Origin: Wurfbainia villosa
Taxonomy: Eukaryota; Streptophyta; Magnoliopsida; Zingiberales; Zingiberaceae
DNA: 64,000 nt
Reading direction: 5' to 3'
NCBI GenBank assembly: GCA_025175895.1
Contig: CM046004.1
Span: 47,047,359-47,111,358 of the forward strand
Part shown: piece by piece, positions 46,837 through 58,560 of the stretch
How the letters are laid out: the number at the start of each line of letters is the position of its first letter
Position numbering within the stretch: the first letter of the stretch is position 1
The notes under the pieces: generated by a model
The model's database searches: none
What the model was told of the DNA's origin: nothing
What the model saw: the letters and a program-made list of their open reading frames with translations, nothing else
Translations under genes and position numbers: made by a program

Positions 46837-48842
46837 TGCACTTTATATTTATTATATGTGTGCATATTGTCTAATACTTTACATTGTAGATAACATGGTG
46901 CTTGGTGTGGCACATAAGATCATGTTATCAGTCCATTGTAGAATATAAGAAGAGGCTCACAACCAAGATGGTTTTGGACAAACCATTGGCATGGTTGTAG
47001 TGTAGCTTGGTATTGTTTTGTCTTGAACATAGAGTTACACTAGTACAGTTAGGTGTATTGAGCAGGACTGACATAGAGGTGATTCAATTTATTGCTGACT
47101 ACATAATTGAATCGGACCTCGAATATTATGTTGTACATGCTCTTAATCCCAATATAATAACGGGCACATGTACTTAGTATTTATTTCTTTGATTTACCAA
47201 AGGGTGAGATTTATATGGATTAAATCAATATGCCCGGTAAGTTGGGAAATGATATTATTTACATGGTGTGCCATTGATTATAGGAGGAAACTGTGTCCTA
47301 TATATTAGGTTGATGATGTCCCCTTGAGGAGCTCATAAGGTTCATCATGTAAACCCTGCAGGTTGACTTAGTAAACATGATGATAAGGTTGAGTAGTACT
47401 ACTCGAGGAGTTAGATGTTAATTGATTGATGGTCAGTAAATCAATTAATTGACGGACATTCGATATCTTAAAAACGGGGAGATGGATGTACGAATAATGT
47501 ATGGAGCCCATATTAATTTATGGGGGTTGGTGAGATAATTCAATGATGATCCTCTAGTTGAATGGAACATCATTGATGGATCAAGTTTGTGTGGTTCCGA
47601 TCCATCGGGTGGCCAAGATCCAACTCCTCCTCATGGTGCCTATCGTAGCCTAATATAATCCTCATGAAGCCTAGATCCAATGATGGAAAACAAATCCCTA
47701 GATCCGACGGTGGAGATTAAATCTCTAGATCCGAAGGTTGAGATTAAATCTCTAGATCCGACAGTTGAGATTAAATCCCTAGATCCGATGGTGGAGATTA
47801 GATCTCTAGATCTGACGGTTGAGATTAAATCTCTAGATCCGACGGTTGAGATTAAATCCCTAGATCCGACGATGAAGATTAAATCTCTAGTTCCGACGGT
47901 TGAGATTAAATCTCTAGATCCGACGGTTGAGATTAAAACCCTAGAACCGACGGTGGAGATTAAAACAAGGCTTAAGCCCAACTCTATAAAAAGGGGCTTA
48001 AGGTGGGTGGCAAGTGTGGTTGTTGGATGGTTTTGGAGATTAGGGTTTTGCCTTTCATTGGCTTGGGCGGCAAGAAACCCTAAGGAGATTAGGGTTTGGC
48101 TCTTTGGTTGGGCGGCTAGGGTTTGGAAGTGAAGGTGGCCGGCTACTATAGGAGAAGTGCTCTTCTTCTTCCTAAGGTGTGGCTGGCTCCTTCCTCTTCT
48201 TCCCTCTACCTTGGTCGGGGCTCAACCGATTCCTCTTCTCCTCTTCTTTTCCTCTTGGCCGGGGCACAAAGGAGCTAGGGATTGTTCCCTTGTTCGGTTC
48301 CTTGGTTGGCCATCTTGCTCTCCTTTTCTTGGGGCCGACGGCATCAAGCCTTTGTGGCTTGGTGGTTGGCTCAAGCAAGAAGGGAAGGAGAATTCTTCTT
48401 TCTTTTGATTGAAGAAGATCTAGGAAGCTTCAACTTGTGGAGGATCTTCGCCCACACGAAGTCTACAATGAGGTTAGGACATACGATAGAAGATCGAGAA
48501 GTATAAAAGTTTTTACAAGTTTTATTATTGATCTTTACATATTCTTATTAATATGAATGTATGTGTTGATTATACATCTCTACATCCATATGTATTTCTA
48601 TAATCATGGACCCCGAAGATAAACACAAAAACCGGCGATCTGTCCGTCGTCTATTCCGCAGCTAACCGACTAGAAGAGTTTTGTTGCTTGAACAACTAGT
48701 TTGTTCAAGCGATCGCTCGAGTAGTTAGCACGACGACGAATTAGTTGAGCTTAGGAAACTCATCCCATCCGGATTAGTTTTCATTAGTGAAATTTTTAAT
48801 CTGGGGACATGGGAGCCAACGAGCCTCCGAGCCACACCATCA
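46837..48842 (+). repeat. 3' LTR of D, remainder
   Basis: Continues the LTR of 37,361-37,438 after the second copy of the TSD. The 27-bp minisatellite has ten units (about 47,692-47,962) versus eight in the 5' LTR. TATA box TATAAAAAGG at 47,985-47,994. Ends CCATCA before the resumed pol of C. Confidence 0.94.
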
Positions 48843-48847
48843 AAATC

Positions 48848-50640
48848 TAGCCTTATAGGTAATCACATTACCATCCATGTCGGTTTTCTTCTTGAAAACC
48901 CACTTGCACCCTATAGGCTTAATGCCTTCAGGTGTGTCCACCAAGTTCCAAATTTGAATTTCATACATGGAATTCATTTCTGACTTCATGGTTTCAAGCC
49001 ATTTGTTCTTTTCTGAACTTTGCAGAACTTCTTCATAATTGATAGGCTCCTCATCATCAATGAGTAACACCTCATTCGATTCACTTACGAGAAATCCATA
49101 TCTCTCAGGAATGTTGCGTGTCCTACCAGATCTACGAAGATGTGGTGTCACAATAGGTTCAATCGATGTCTCATCACTATGAGTCATCAGTCGAGGTGCT
49201 TGACCAGGTATCTCCTCAATGTCTACTAGAGTCTCTTGAACCTCCTCAAGTTCAACAACACTCTCACTATTTTCTTGCAAGAGAAACTCTTTCTCTAGAA
49301 ACACAGCATTCCTTTAAACAGACACCTTTTGTTCCAAGGGATGATAGAATTGGTAACCCCTCGTTTTATTAGGGTATCCAATAAATTGACATTTATCAGA
49401 CTTAGCATCCAATTTGTCTGACACAATCCACTTCACATAAGCAGAACAACCCCATATCTTCAAGTAAGAAAAATGAGGTTTCTTACTAGCCCATATCTCA
49501 TATGAAGTAGGAGAGACTAACTTGGTCAGGACTCTGTTTAACAAGTAAATAGCTGTCAAAAGTGCATAGCCCCAAAAGGACTTGGGAAGATTCGCGTGAT
49601 TCATCATTGACCTGACCATGTCCAACAAGGTCCGGTTTCACCTCTCAGATACACCATTAAGCTGTGGTGTATACGGTGGAGTCCATTGAGACAATATACC
49701 ATTGTCCCTTAGATAATCAAGAAACTCTTGACTCAAGTATTCACCACCTCGATCCGATAGAAGTATTTTAATACTCTTGCCAAGTTGTTTCTCTACTTCA
49801 TTTCTGAATTCTTTAAACCATTCAAAGGCTTCAGACTTGTGTTTCATTAAGAACACATACCCAAACTGTTAGTGATCATCGGTGAAGGTAATGAAGTAGT
49901 TATAGCCTCCTAAAGCTTGAGTTGACATAGGATCGCATACATCAGTATGTATTAGGCCAAGCAACTCACCCACCCGTTCACCTTTTCCCATAAAAGGTAA
50001 GTTGGTCATCTTGCCTTTTAAGCATGATTCACATGTATCATATGAATCTAATTCAAACGATTCTAGAATTCCACATCGGTGTAATTCGGACATTAGTTTC
50101 TTACTTCCATGGTCAAGACGACAATGCCACATATAAGAGTCTAATTGATTATCCTTTCGAGCACGCTTGTTGCTCGCTTCGATATTGAAAATGTCCTTGG
50201 ATACGTCCAATGTATAAATACCATTGCTCAAAGTTCCAGTCCCATAAAGAACGTCATTCAAAGTTATCTAACAACAATTGTTACTAAAAGTCAAATGGTA
50301 CCCATTTCTATTTAAACAAGAAATAGAAATAATGTTCTTTATCAATGAAAAAACATAAAAACAATTGTCCAGTTCTAAGACAAGTCCTGTAGGGAGTTTC
50401 AACAAATACGTTCCGATGGCGAATGCAGCAACCTTTGCTCCATTCCCAACACGTAAATTTGACTCTCCCTTGACGAGTCTTCTTCTATTCCTTAGCCCAT
50501 GTATGTCATTACATATATGTGAGCCACACCCAATATCCAATACCTAAGTGTTTGTGGAAATAGAATGACAATTAATAACGAAGATATCTGAAGAAGATGG
50601 GGCATCCAATGCCATATTCTTCTTCACGGACTCAAGATAA
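48848..50640 (-). pseudogene. protease-integrase-RT N-terminus of C
   Basis: Minus strand, reading right to left: protease/post-protease (50,540-50,268) starting DIGCGSHIC (DTGC changed to DIGC); pre-integrase and integrase (50,261-49,638) with HTDVCDP and a DRGGEYLS block; LNGVSER near 49,640 (integrase Glu); the C-terminal region (49,628-49,314); and RT start (49,304-48,840) with GCKWVFKKKTDMDGN. Broken by at least four stops or shifts. Its left end is the D insertion point and the frame resumes at 31,740. Confidence 0.9.
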
Positions 50641-51245
50641 ATATTGCAGTTTCATCGCCAATGGCCCTCCTTGACATAATGATGGCAAGTGCCCTTTTGA
50701 GCTGGTTCTGCCTTTTTAGCCTTTTTCTTCTTCCCCTTCTGATGTTCATTTTACTTCCACTTAGAACCTTTCTTTGAGGAATCAACTAACAACACCGTGC
50801 CTTGCTCATGCTTCTGCGAAGGCTCCACAGTCTTCAGCATGTTGAGCAGTACCACAGATGAACCTTCTTGCATCTCAGAGGTGAAGAGGAGCTTGGAGAT
50901 TTCGAACCTTTCGAATCTCACTTGCTCATCAAACAACTCATAAAGATGAAGGACTATGGTATGAGCATCCATATGCTCATGCTGCTTTCGCAACTCGGGT
51001 ACCATCGCGGCTAGCATGATGCAACTCACTTGCTCAGAATCATTCACATATTTCTGATGGGCCAATAATTGGTCTGGTGTTGCATCATCACTAGGATGGG
51101 CGGGAAGAGACGCTTCGAGGATATACTCAAGCTTTTTCGCCTTGAGAACAATTCTCAAGTTTCTAATTCAGTCCAAGAAGTTTAGCCCAGTCAATTTATT
51201 CGAATTCAAAATAGAGTGCAAATTCAAATACATCATGATCAAGAG
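50641..51245 (-). pseudogene. gag of C
   Basis: Minus strand. The ATG lies near 51,233. Copia Gag as in E, with a TGA in place of the Trp of FLDW (near 51,168), then an open run of 135 codons (51,158-50,751) with YELFDEQVRFERFEISKLL. The zinc knuckle near 50,690 is degenerate. C keeps the full A run that E has shortened, which supports the one-base deletion in E. Confidence 0.87.
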
Positions 51246-52520
51246 ATTAACCAAGAAATACAAAATGAGCATATATGAGAAAGATGATTTAAAATGCATC
51301 CATATACATTTACAAATTCCCATTCATTTTTCAAATTCAAAAACGCTCAAAATCAATTCGGGAGATCGTAGGTCAATCTCCGAATGGGCTGATACCTAAT
51401 ATAGATAAGAACAACCTTGGAGTGAGTTCAACAAGCCATTCTTAGCTATGATGGTGGGTATCAAGTATACCGATTACATATCACGTATATGTAACTATCA
51501 CAATGTGCTATCAACTAATTGAATGTTTACACATACATTGGGTTGTTAACACATTAACAAGTATGCATCATATGCATAGCACGTAACTTCACCTCTCTTC
51601 ACATCGACCGTGGAGTGAGTCCAACAAATCGATGCTGCGAGTTAGAGTCGACCCATTAATCGTGAAATAGTATTAATATAGTTAGAGCGCATTCAACCAA
51701 TTAGCCAGGCTTGGAGTGAGTCTAACAACCCAAACTAACGATTGACCTCTAACTCTTACCATATTAGAGTTAAATTATTCCAATGATTTTAACATGCTCA
51801 GGTTCGAGCCGGGCTTGGAGTGAGTCCAACAATCCAAACAAGAAACAGAACTCTGGTTCTAACCATATTAATGGAAGGTGTAGGCTTTAATATTGAGTAA
51901 GGGTTTTAAAGTCATATCCTCTTTGCATGAAAATAACTATTATCTACATGGCATGACATACATGACATACATCTACATGTCACGACACGCATGACATAAT
52001 GATATGCATCTAATGCAATTAAATGGCATACAATTCTGGCATGTACTTAATTTCCTTATATGTCATAACTATTTATGGAAATAAAATATGTTCAAGATTT
52101 GATTCCCAAAATCAAATCATGATTAAATTAGGAAACAAATTTTCAAATCTAATCAGATATTTTATTTATGGAAGGTTTCAATTAAAGAAAGTTAAATTTA
52201 ATTTAGGAAACAAATTTCCTAAATTGTCAAAACTATTTATGGAAATCAAATATATTTTAGATTTGATTTTCCAAATCAAATCATAATTAAATTAGGAAAC
52301 AAATTTCCAAATATAATCAAATATTTTATTTATGGAAAGTGTTAATTTTCATAAATACTTTTAACTTTCCAAAAGTAGAAGATTTCCATAAATACTTCTA
52401 GACTTTCAAAAATTAGAAAATTTTCATAAATACTTCTAAACATCCAAAAGTAGAAAATTTCCATAAATACAATTACGACTATTGTAAAATAATTTTATGA
52501 TTATGTCGAAACACAACCTG
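51246..52520 (-). other. Structured leader of C
   Basis: Reverse-orientation counterpart of the E leader. It contains four copies of the hairpin core, on the plus strand CTTGGAGTGAGTCCAACAA, near 51,416, 51,610, 51,712 and 51,813. All four read GTGAG where E reads GAGAG. The AU-rich inverted-repeat part is at about 52,070-52,350. No supported ORF. Confidence 0.8.
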
Positions 52521-52533
52521 GGCTCTGATACCA
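52521..52533 (-). other. tRNA-Met primer binding site of C
   Basis: GGCTCTGATACCA on the plus strand, next to the LTR start TGTTGGG (plus strand) at 52,535. Confidence 0.92.
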
Positions 52534-52534
52534 C

Positions 52535-54752
52535 TGTTGGGTTTCCGACACCGCAGCGAGTGTGTGTTCGAACATGTTTCGTAAACATGTCCGCAACGGA
52601 AGAAATAAAAAGCAATAAATCTAATTTATTATATCACACACACCACACGCATGCATAGTACAACATGTGTAGACATAATTGTAGTTTCAAATTTTGCAAT
52701 AAAAGGAAATTACTCTACGTATACCTGACGTATCACGTGTAGCGGGAAAGGCATCAACCGGAGCGACTCTCGCTAGAATCGCCTCTATCCGTATCCACGC
52801 TGAGTATCGTCGAGATGACTTCACAAAGCCACGAGCCTCGTCTTCGTACGAGTCACTAGCCTCATGTCAAAGATGATGTGATTGAGAGAAGATCACAATC
52901 CGAATCAAAATTTGGATTCAAAAACGAGTCCCCAAAACTCGCTTCACCGGAGAGGTATTCGATAACCGTTTAACGAATCCTTCATTCTCCACCTATGAGG
53001 ATTACCAGAGATCGAATCCCCGGTAAGGTAGCCACTGTCGAATCTCTAAATGTCATCCAAATGACGCTCCGACATGAAGGAAATAAGATGTCCAGAAAAC
53101 TTGACACCTTTGGTGGAGAACTTGTGCCGGCCAAATAAGGAAATCTAGGTGCTCACCTTGTCATCGGAGGCAAGGAAGATCACCGGAGGCTCGCCAGAGG
53201 ATCGCTGGCAGGAGCTTGGACACCGAAAATAGCTTGGAAGGTGGCACAAGGGCTGGGCGACATTGAACCCTTGGGCAGCTGCAAGGAGAAGAAAGGGAGC
53301 GGGTGGCTAGGTTTTCCAACACCAAAAGTTATACACGAAAAACCCTTAAGCAATGTTTTTATAGAGAACACATTCTCCTAACGGTTATTAGTTCATAAGA
53401 AAAACCTGTTAACCCACTCCATTATCTTAAGTTAAAATAAACCAAACCACGTTGGTCTATTTTAAGTTAAAACGAATCGAACCAACTTTTGGTTCATTCA
53501 TTTAAAACAAACCAAACACTTTTGGTTTATTCTCCACCATTGGATTAGAACTAAACCAATTTGGTTCAACCATCATGTCTCCATAAGACACGGCCCATCC
53601 ACGCTTCCATTGCGACTGAAATGATTTCATGCTCGATCCTTGTTTGGTCCAACCAAATCTAGTTTCTCTCGGTCTGAGAATCTCATTCTCAAGGTCATTT
53701 TAAATCCTTCGGATTACGCTTGTTGTACGTGTGACCGAATAGGTTCTCGGTTTATGTTGGCTGTCTATAATTAACTATTAATTATAGAATGATCATAAGT
53801 GGCACCTAGTAGTACATCATGATCCCCAATTAACCGAAAAGATCAACGGTTGATCCAAAACTATTTCTGAAACCATTCAGGAGCTACAATGAATCATGCC
53901 CCGTTCCCTTCATGCTTCTTATACCCACTTGGTTCAGGACATGGTCTATAGTGTCAGTCCCCACTAGGTTGACTACGTCACACTTAGCCCAAGTATCATT
54001 TCCTCGTCCTACGAATTCTAGTTACTGCACATGCATCCAAGACTACCTTACTCTAAACATGTAATGCTTTGGCCAAAGAGTTTAGTAACAATCTAACGAG
54101 AGGCCATGGGTATACATCTCCTCGCAAGGAGTGGTGAATCCTTTATAGGCTATTCAAATACTTTCGATCACTTCGACTTATGCCCAATCATCCCGGGTCC
54201 ACATCTCCTCAGAGATGCTTGCTTAAGATGTCAAAGCATAAGTCTTCATAACCAAGATGACTTGAATACTGCAAGTCAAAGGAACATCATACTTAAGCTA
54301 CAGTAAGAACTTCATTGACATATCTATATATGTAGAGAACCATATGAAGTTTTACAACTAGTCACTTCAATGAACTAGTTATCATAACTAGCATCCACGA
54401 TTAACTCCGGACATCACAATGTCACTAGTCAATGAGAATCAGTTGCTTGGATACACCAAGGAGTATACCTCGTGCTAGTCTCGACAGAATTAATGGTATC
54501 CAAATCCATCAATTCATCGACTAATGATAATTCTGATACATCACAATTACACAAGTAGAGATACTCACTAGTTGTGATCCAAACACAAATTCTCTCATGC
54601 TATGAATCGTATCGTGGACATTCAGTAAATGAGTTTAAGATCTAATTAAATACATTAAAACATGTATACTCAAATAGTGAATCTTCATTTATCATATAAA
54701 TGGTTCAAACATAAGGCGATTGCCTTAGGACATCTCTCATATATTACTAACA
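52535..54752 (-). repeat. 5' LTR of C (right)
   Basis: 2.2-kb partner of 28,224-30,432, ending ATTACTAACA. TATA-like GTTTTTATA (minus TATAAAAAC) at 53,355-53,363. Differences from the left LTR are frequent, in line with C being the oldest of the three copia insertions. Confidence 0.93.
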
Positions 54753-55510
54753 GATGAAACTCTGGCTCAATGTGGTCTATGCTCCCGGAGAACTCGGCAT
54801 ACTTGACAGTAGCGCTGGAATACTTGTATTATGGCATCAGCTAAAGTGGACACATCGTCTTACTGAGAAGTTTGACCCTGTTGTTTGACTCTTGACATGT
54901 TCATCATATCTTTATGCATGGAAGTTGAAATCCCCTCCACCGCCTCAGTATAATCCTTAGTGCGGGCGATTTCACTACTCAACTATTGTAGGGAAGTTTT
55001 TTGCCTGCGCATTCGAGTGTGAGCATGAGCCTTAGCTAATATTAAAGCTGAATTCTTTTGTACCTCCTTGCTCAGTCGGGTACGGAGGGTGGATATTGTC
55101 TCTGCATCCTTCAGCTGGTGAGCTTGAAGGGTTGTTATAGTTTTCGCGTCCTCTTGCCTTTGCCATTGGTTTTTAGCTATTTGGCTATGATAGCTAACAA
55201 CTTCCTGTAATAAGGGGGGCTCTATGTCTTTGGAGGTAGTGGCACCTTCATCTTTCTATTTAGTGCACTGAAGGGCAGATATGGTTTCAATATTCCCCTG
55301 TTGTTGGTGTTGAAGGGTCATTATGACCTCTGCGTCCTCCTGCCTTTGATGATGGGCTTCAGCTAGTTGGTCCCAACAGCGGGTCAATTCTTGTAGTAAT
55401 AATTGCTTCCTATCCTTGAAGGCAGTCTGATCCTCTAGTTGTCGGTGGGTCTGCTGTTGAAGCTAGGCTCGATAGTGGGAGAAGGAGCAGTTCAACTCCT
55501 AATAATTCAT
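54753..55510 (-). pseudogene. Broken coiled-coil protein gene, unknown identity
   Basis: The minus strand reads through about 250 codons of protein-like sequence with a few stops. It is Gln/Glu/Lys-rich, predicted to be helical, and contains an internal repeat built on QRQEDA-(E/K)-x-I-x-TLQ (about 55,330-55,360 and 55,130-55,170). A stretch TLRTRLSKEVQKNSALILAK is near 55,060-55,110. Element C interrupts it before the tail at 28,091-28,223, and the LTR at 55,528 removes its N-terminus. It could be a Gag-like or transposon-borne coiled-coil protein or an old host gene; I do not recognise the family. Confidence 0.55.
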
Positions 55511-56591
55511 CATCACCCAAAAATAGTGTAGGATCATTGGCATCGCTAGAAAGGGGGGGAATGAATAGCTATGCTCGTCTTTTTGATTCGTTGTACCCTT
55601 CTACAATGATTAGTACGCAGCGTAAACAAGAAAACGAATACAGAAAAAATGACAAACGCAAACACACCAATTTTACGTGGTTCGGAACACAAGTCCCTAC
55701 TCCACAGTTGAGCCCTCGTTGGCTCTAGTGATGCACACCACCACTATAAACTTCTCCTTCTTAGTGATACACCGAAGGTGGAGAAACCCTTTTGCACAGT
55801 TTATCAGAAATGATACAAGAAAGCTTATAGTAGACAATGAAGAAGCAGTAAAACGAGTACAGATTTCAGAGTGAATGAAAATGATTCTTGCTTGCTGAAT
55901 CGTTGACACTCCTGTTGGATGATCAAGGCTTTTAAGAATGAAGAAGATTTTTCCCTCGTGTCATTCTTCAGAAAATGTCGTAAGTTCTTCTTTTTTAACT
56001 TTGAAATATATAAGCCCAGAATACTTGATAGCTCGAGCCTGATTAGGGCTTTTCTGCCAGCCCAGTCGAGTCGCCTCGGCTGGTGCCTCAACTGGAGCAT
56101 TAATTGGCATTTATTAATGGCTTCAACGGTAAGATTTGGACCATAATTAGTTTTATTTCCGTTGAAAACATAGGTCCAGTCGAGGTGATGATCCGACGCT
56201 GATCGCAGTGCTTTGGTTCCAATCAACAGAGAACAATGAGCTCCCCGATACCCCTTGCTTCGCTCCATTGGATCAAAGCTCTAGTCGAAGTCGCCGCCGA
56301 TCGGCGAGCTTGGGTTCCAACTGAACAGAGCAACAGTCGAGCTCCCAGTCGACAGTCCCTTGCATCTGTTCCATTGGATCAAAGCTCTAGTCGAGTCGCC
56401 ACCTCGACTGCTGTCGGTTTTCCTACGAACATACAGGCCACAGTCGAGACATCAACCTACTGTGGCTTGCCTCGCCAAGAAGAAATAGCCTCGCCGAGGT
56501 GCTACTCGATCAAAGCTGTAACCGCTTTGTCCAGAGCAGTCGAGCTCTTAGTCGACACCTCCTTGCGTATGCTTAGTTGAACCAAGCATAA

Positions 56592-56610
56592 GTCGAGGCG
56601 TCGCCTCGAC
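56592..56610. repeat. Perfect 19-bp palindrome
   Basis: GTCGAGGCG-T-CGCCTCGAC. Many partial copies of AGTCGAG or GCCTCGAC occur from 56,074 to 56,672, so the putative U3 is built from this motif. Confidence 0.85.
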
Positions 56611-56710
56611 TAGTATGAGTCAACCTGCTGCTCGACAAGAGTAGTAGGTTCCAATCGAGGCGTCACCTCGAATACCATCTTTACCTGATGCCTATGAATT
56701 ACTGTTCATA

Positions 56711-56945
56711 GGTCTTCCATGCCAGGAATCATCTTCGGGACTTGTCCGGGTCTTCACTGCCAAGAGGCCACGCCTCCGGGACTTCACTGCCAAGACTCCT
56801 CGTCCGGGTCTTCACTTGCCAGGACTCCACGTCCGGGTCTTCACTTGCCAGGACTCCACGTCAGGGTCTTCACTTACCAGGACTCCTCGTCTAGGTCTTC
56901 ACTTGCCAGGACTCCACGTCCGACGTCCGGGTCTTCATCAATCTT
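56711..56945. repeat. 29-bp minisatellite
   Basis: About seven to eight units of TCTTCACTTGCCAGGACTCC followed by ACGTCCGGG. Starts at 56,809, 56,838, 56,867 and 56,896 are exactly 29 bp apart; earlier units are diverged. Reading frames through it (for example 56,719-56,979) give repeat peptides and are not genes. Confidence 0.9.
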
Positions 56946-57032
56946 GCATCCAGTCCTTGACCTACAAGAGATTTCCTGAAAATACATCTCAAACAACCGT
57001 ATGAGATAACACATAATTTTCACCTTGACTTA

Positions 57033-57108
57033 AACCCTTGTCTCCTGGCTTTGTTTCTGCTAGATCGAGGTACTCTAAGTAAGAGGTTTGTGATTTAGTA
57101 TTCCTTAC
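57033..57108 (-). pseudogene. Short inverted ORF1 fragment of an endogenous pararetrovirus
   Basis: About 75 bp matching the ORF1 copy at 58,455-58,530 (shared CTCCTGGCTTTGTTTCTGCT and GTACTCTAAGT). It has several differences, so it is a separate remnant. It lies directly left of the RT fragment. Only a piece of ORF1 is present and it cannot encode a protein. Confidence 0.7.
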
Positions 57109-57111
57109 CAG

Positions 57112-57333
57112 GTATTAATACTATCATCAAAAGAGTCGGAACTAGATTGATATATTCAAAGTTTGACTAAAAAGTGGGTTTCATCAAGTCGCAATGCATC
57201 CTGACTCAATAGAATGGATTGCTTTTTGGGTCCCTGATGGACTATATGAATGGTTGGTTATGCCTTTTGGTCTTAAAAATGCTTCAGCAATATTTCAGAG
57301 GAAAATGGATGAATGCTTCAAAGGTACCGAAAA
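57112..57333 (+). pseudogene. Badnavirus-like reverse transcriptase fragment
   Basis: Part of a caulimovirid RT (ORF3 polyprotein of badnavirus type). The FHQV and MPFGLKNA blocks are clear. A stop and a one-base frameshift lie near 57,167. The YIDD-containing palm is absent because the sequence switches to coat-protein coding at about 57,333. In an intact genome RT lies after the coat protein, so the order here is rearranged. Confidence 0.85.
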
Positions 57334-58200
57334 TTTTACTTTTGACAGCGGAAAAGAAAAGACAGAATTCATTGAAAATCTACTTGGTGAAACTGAAAAA
57401 CTGGCATGGAAACAATGGAGGATGGGATATCCCCAAGAATATCAGAAGATTCTGAATGCATCTGATGGGCGTGAAGGAACTCAAAATATAATATCCCAAA
57501 TCAGAAGGATGTTCACACTAGAAGACCCTTTCCAAGGATCCACAGCAATACAAGATGAAGCTTATCGGGATCGTGAAAGAATAAGCTGCAACAACATTAA
57601 AGAGGTAATCCCATTTATGAATGAATATTTGAGATTAGCTTCTAAAATAGGGAAATTATTTATAAGCCCAGAATTATCAAAAAAAATTTGGATCAAACTA
57701 CCTGGAGATCTAGGTAGGAAAGTTAAAGAAGCCTTTGAAACCCGATACAGTGGAAGCTAGGTAGGAGTACATCCCAGAATTTTATTCACCTACAAATATT
57801 TAGAAGAGAGGTGCAAAGAGGCAGCCTTCAGTAGATCACTTAAAGATTTATCTTTTTGCAAAGAAATTCCCATCACAGGGTATTATAATCAAGACAAAAG
57901 GAAGATAGGAGCCAGAAGATCAACAACATATAAAGGCAAGCCACACAATACTCATGCCAGAGTTGAGAAAAGAAAGAAACTCCTGAGAAACAAAAAGTGT
58001 AAATGTTTCTTATGCGGAGAAGAAGGACACTTTGCACGAGATTGTCCAAGTGATAAAAGAAATATTAAAAGAGTAGCAATGTTTGAAGGTCTTGAACTTC
58101 CAGAAGACTATGGGATAAAGAGTCAGCAAGTAAATTGTCTTTGCTGCTGATGTGCTCAAATTGGACTGGAATTCCGATTCCAGTAATGAAATCTGTAAAA
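57334..58200 (+). pseudogene. Badnavirus-like coat protein fragment with zinc knuckle
   Basis: Coat-protein part of the ORF3 polyprotein. It is fused in frame to the RT fragment, giving a chimeric open frame (57,194-57,760). After a TAG at 57,758-57,760 the frame continues through a basic region to a CCHC knuckle, C-x2-C-x4-H-x4-C, at 58,004-58,045. It is broken beyond about 58,148. The movement-protein part upstream is absent. In the virus the coat protein packages the DNA genome; this copy is a fossil. Confidence 0.88.
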
Positions 58201-58242
58201 TATATCCATCGGACTTTGGAAGGCTTGTTCTGAGCTGTCTTG

Positions 58243-58560
58243 TTAAAGAAGCTTATAATTGCCTGACAGTCTGTTCAAATTGTTAACTCTGTTTGTCTCC
58301 TCTGTAACCTTTAGTATTTGTGCTTCATTTTTCTTAAAGGTTACTATTTCTTCCTTGACTCCTGCTAGTTCTTCATGAATTCTATTAAAGTGTTTTAAAT
58401 GAACTTGACAGGACAGACAAACTCGGTCATAAATTACTGAAATGTTATGAGCTAATTCTTTTACTCCTGGCTTTGTTTCTGCTAGATCGCGGTACTCTAA
58501 GTTTGAGGTTCGTGATTTAGTATACCATTCCTGAATTGATTTTTCCCATTGTTCAGACAT
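58243..58560 (-). pseudogene. Badnavirus-like ORF1, inverted
   Basis: 105-codon frame on the minus strand, starting MSEQWEKSI at 58,560. It has the N-terminal WY and YRDLAE features and the LAHNISVIYDR block of badnavirus ORF1 products, with a C-terminal heptad-like region. Badnaviral ORF1 products are usually somewhat longer (about 140-200 residues), so the C-terminus appears lost at the junction at about 58,243. Its opposite orientation to the coat-protein fragment shows rearrangement. Confidence 0.82.

Larger units (their letters stand above)
31746..48842 (+). mobile_element. Copia element D, inserted in pol of C
   Basis: LTR retrotransposon of the A/B lineage. Its span of 17.1 kb includes E; without it D is about 7.7 kb. 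5' LTR 31,746-33,790, primer site 33,794-33,807, gag 34,855, polypurine tract about 37,350-37,360, and 3' LTR 37,361-37,438 plus 46,837-48,842. TSD GAATC (31,741-31,745) versus AAATC (48,843-48,847), one mismatch. About 1.45 kb covering the integrase end and most of RT is missing, so D cannot move on its own. Confidence 0.94.
28224..54752 (-). mobile_element. Copia element C, outermost layer of the nest
   Basis: Minus-strand LTR retrotransposon spanning 26.5 kb because D (and E inside D) lies within its pol; without them it is about 9.4 kb, the size of E. The LTRs are 2.2 kb, with Met primer site at 52,521-52,533 and polypurine tract next to the left LTR. Gag-pol order and sequence match E throughout, so C and E are one family. 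The flanks GATAG (28,219-28,223) and GATGA (54,753-54,757) are at best a decayed TSD. The LTRs and frames look older than those of E. Confidence 0.93.
55528..57012 (-). repeat. Probable solo LTR, minus orientation
   Basis: Begins TGTAGGATCATTGG on the plus strand. The tract AAAGGGGGGGAATGAATAG and CGTGGTTCGGAACACAAGTC are often seen near LTR ends in plants. A minus-strand TATATA-like element (TTATATAT, about 56,008-56,016) would make 56,020-57,010 the U3. No internal region or partner LTR is present, the right end (…AACACA, about 57,012) is not certain and no TSD was found. Confidence 0.5.

Noticed and set aside
56719..57004. Two overlapping frames rich in PGLH/LARTPR repeats
   Set aside because: Produced by the 29-bp minisatellite. 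The frame shifts between units and no protein family fits.
57194..57760. A single new viral-host gene of 188 codons
   Set aside because: It is a junction of two viral fragments (RT then coat protein), not a designed gene. It lacks a complete domain, and stops and a frameshift flank it.
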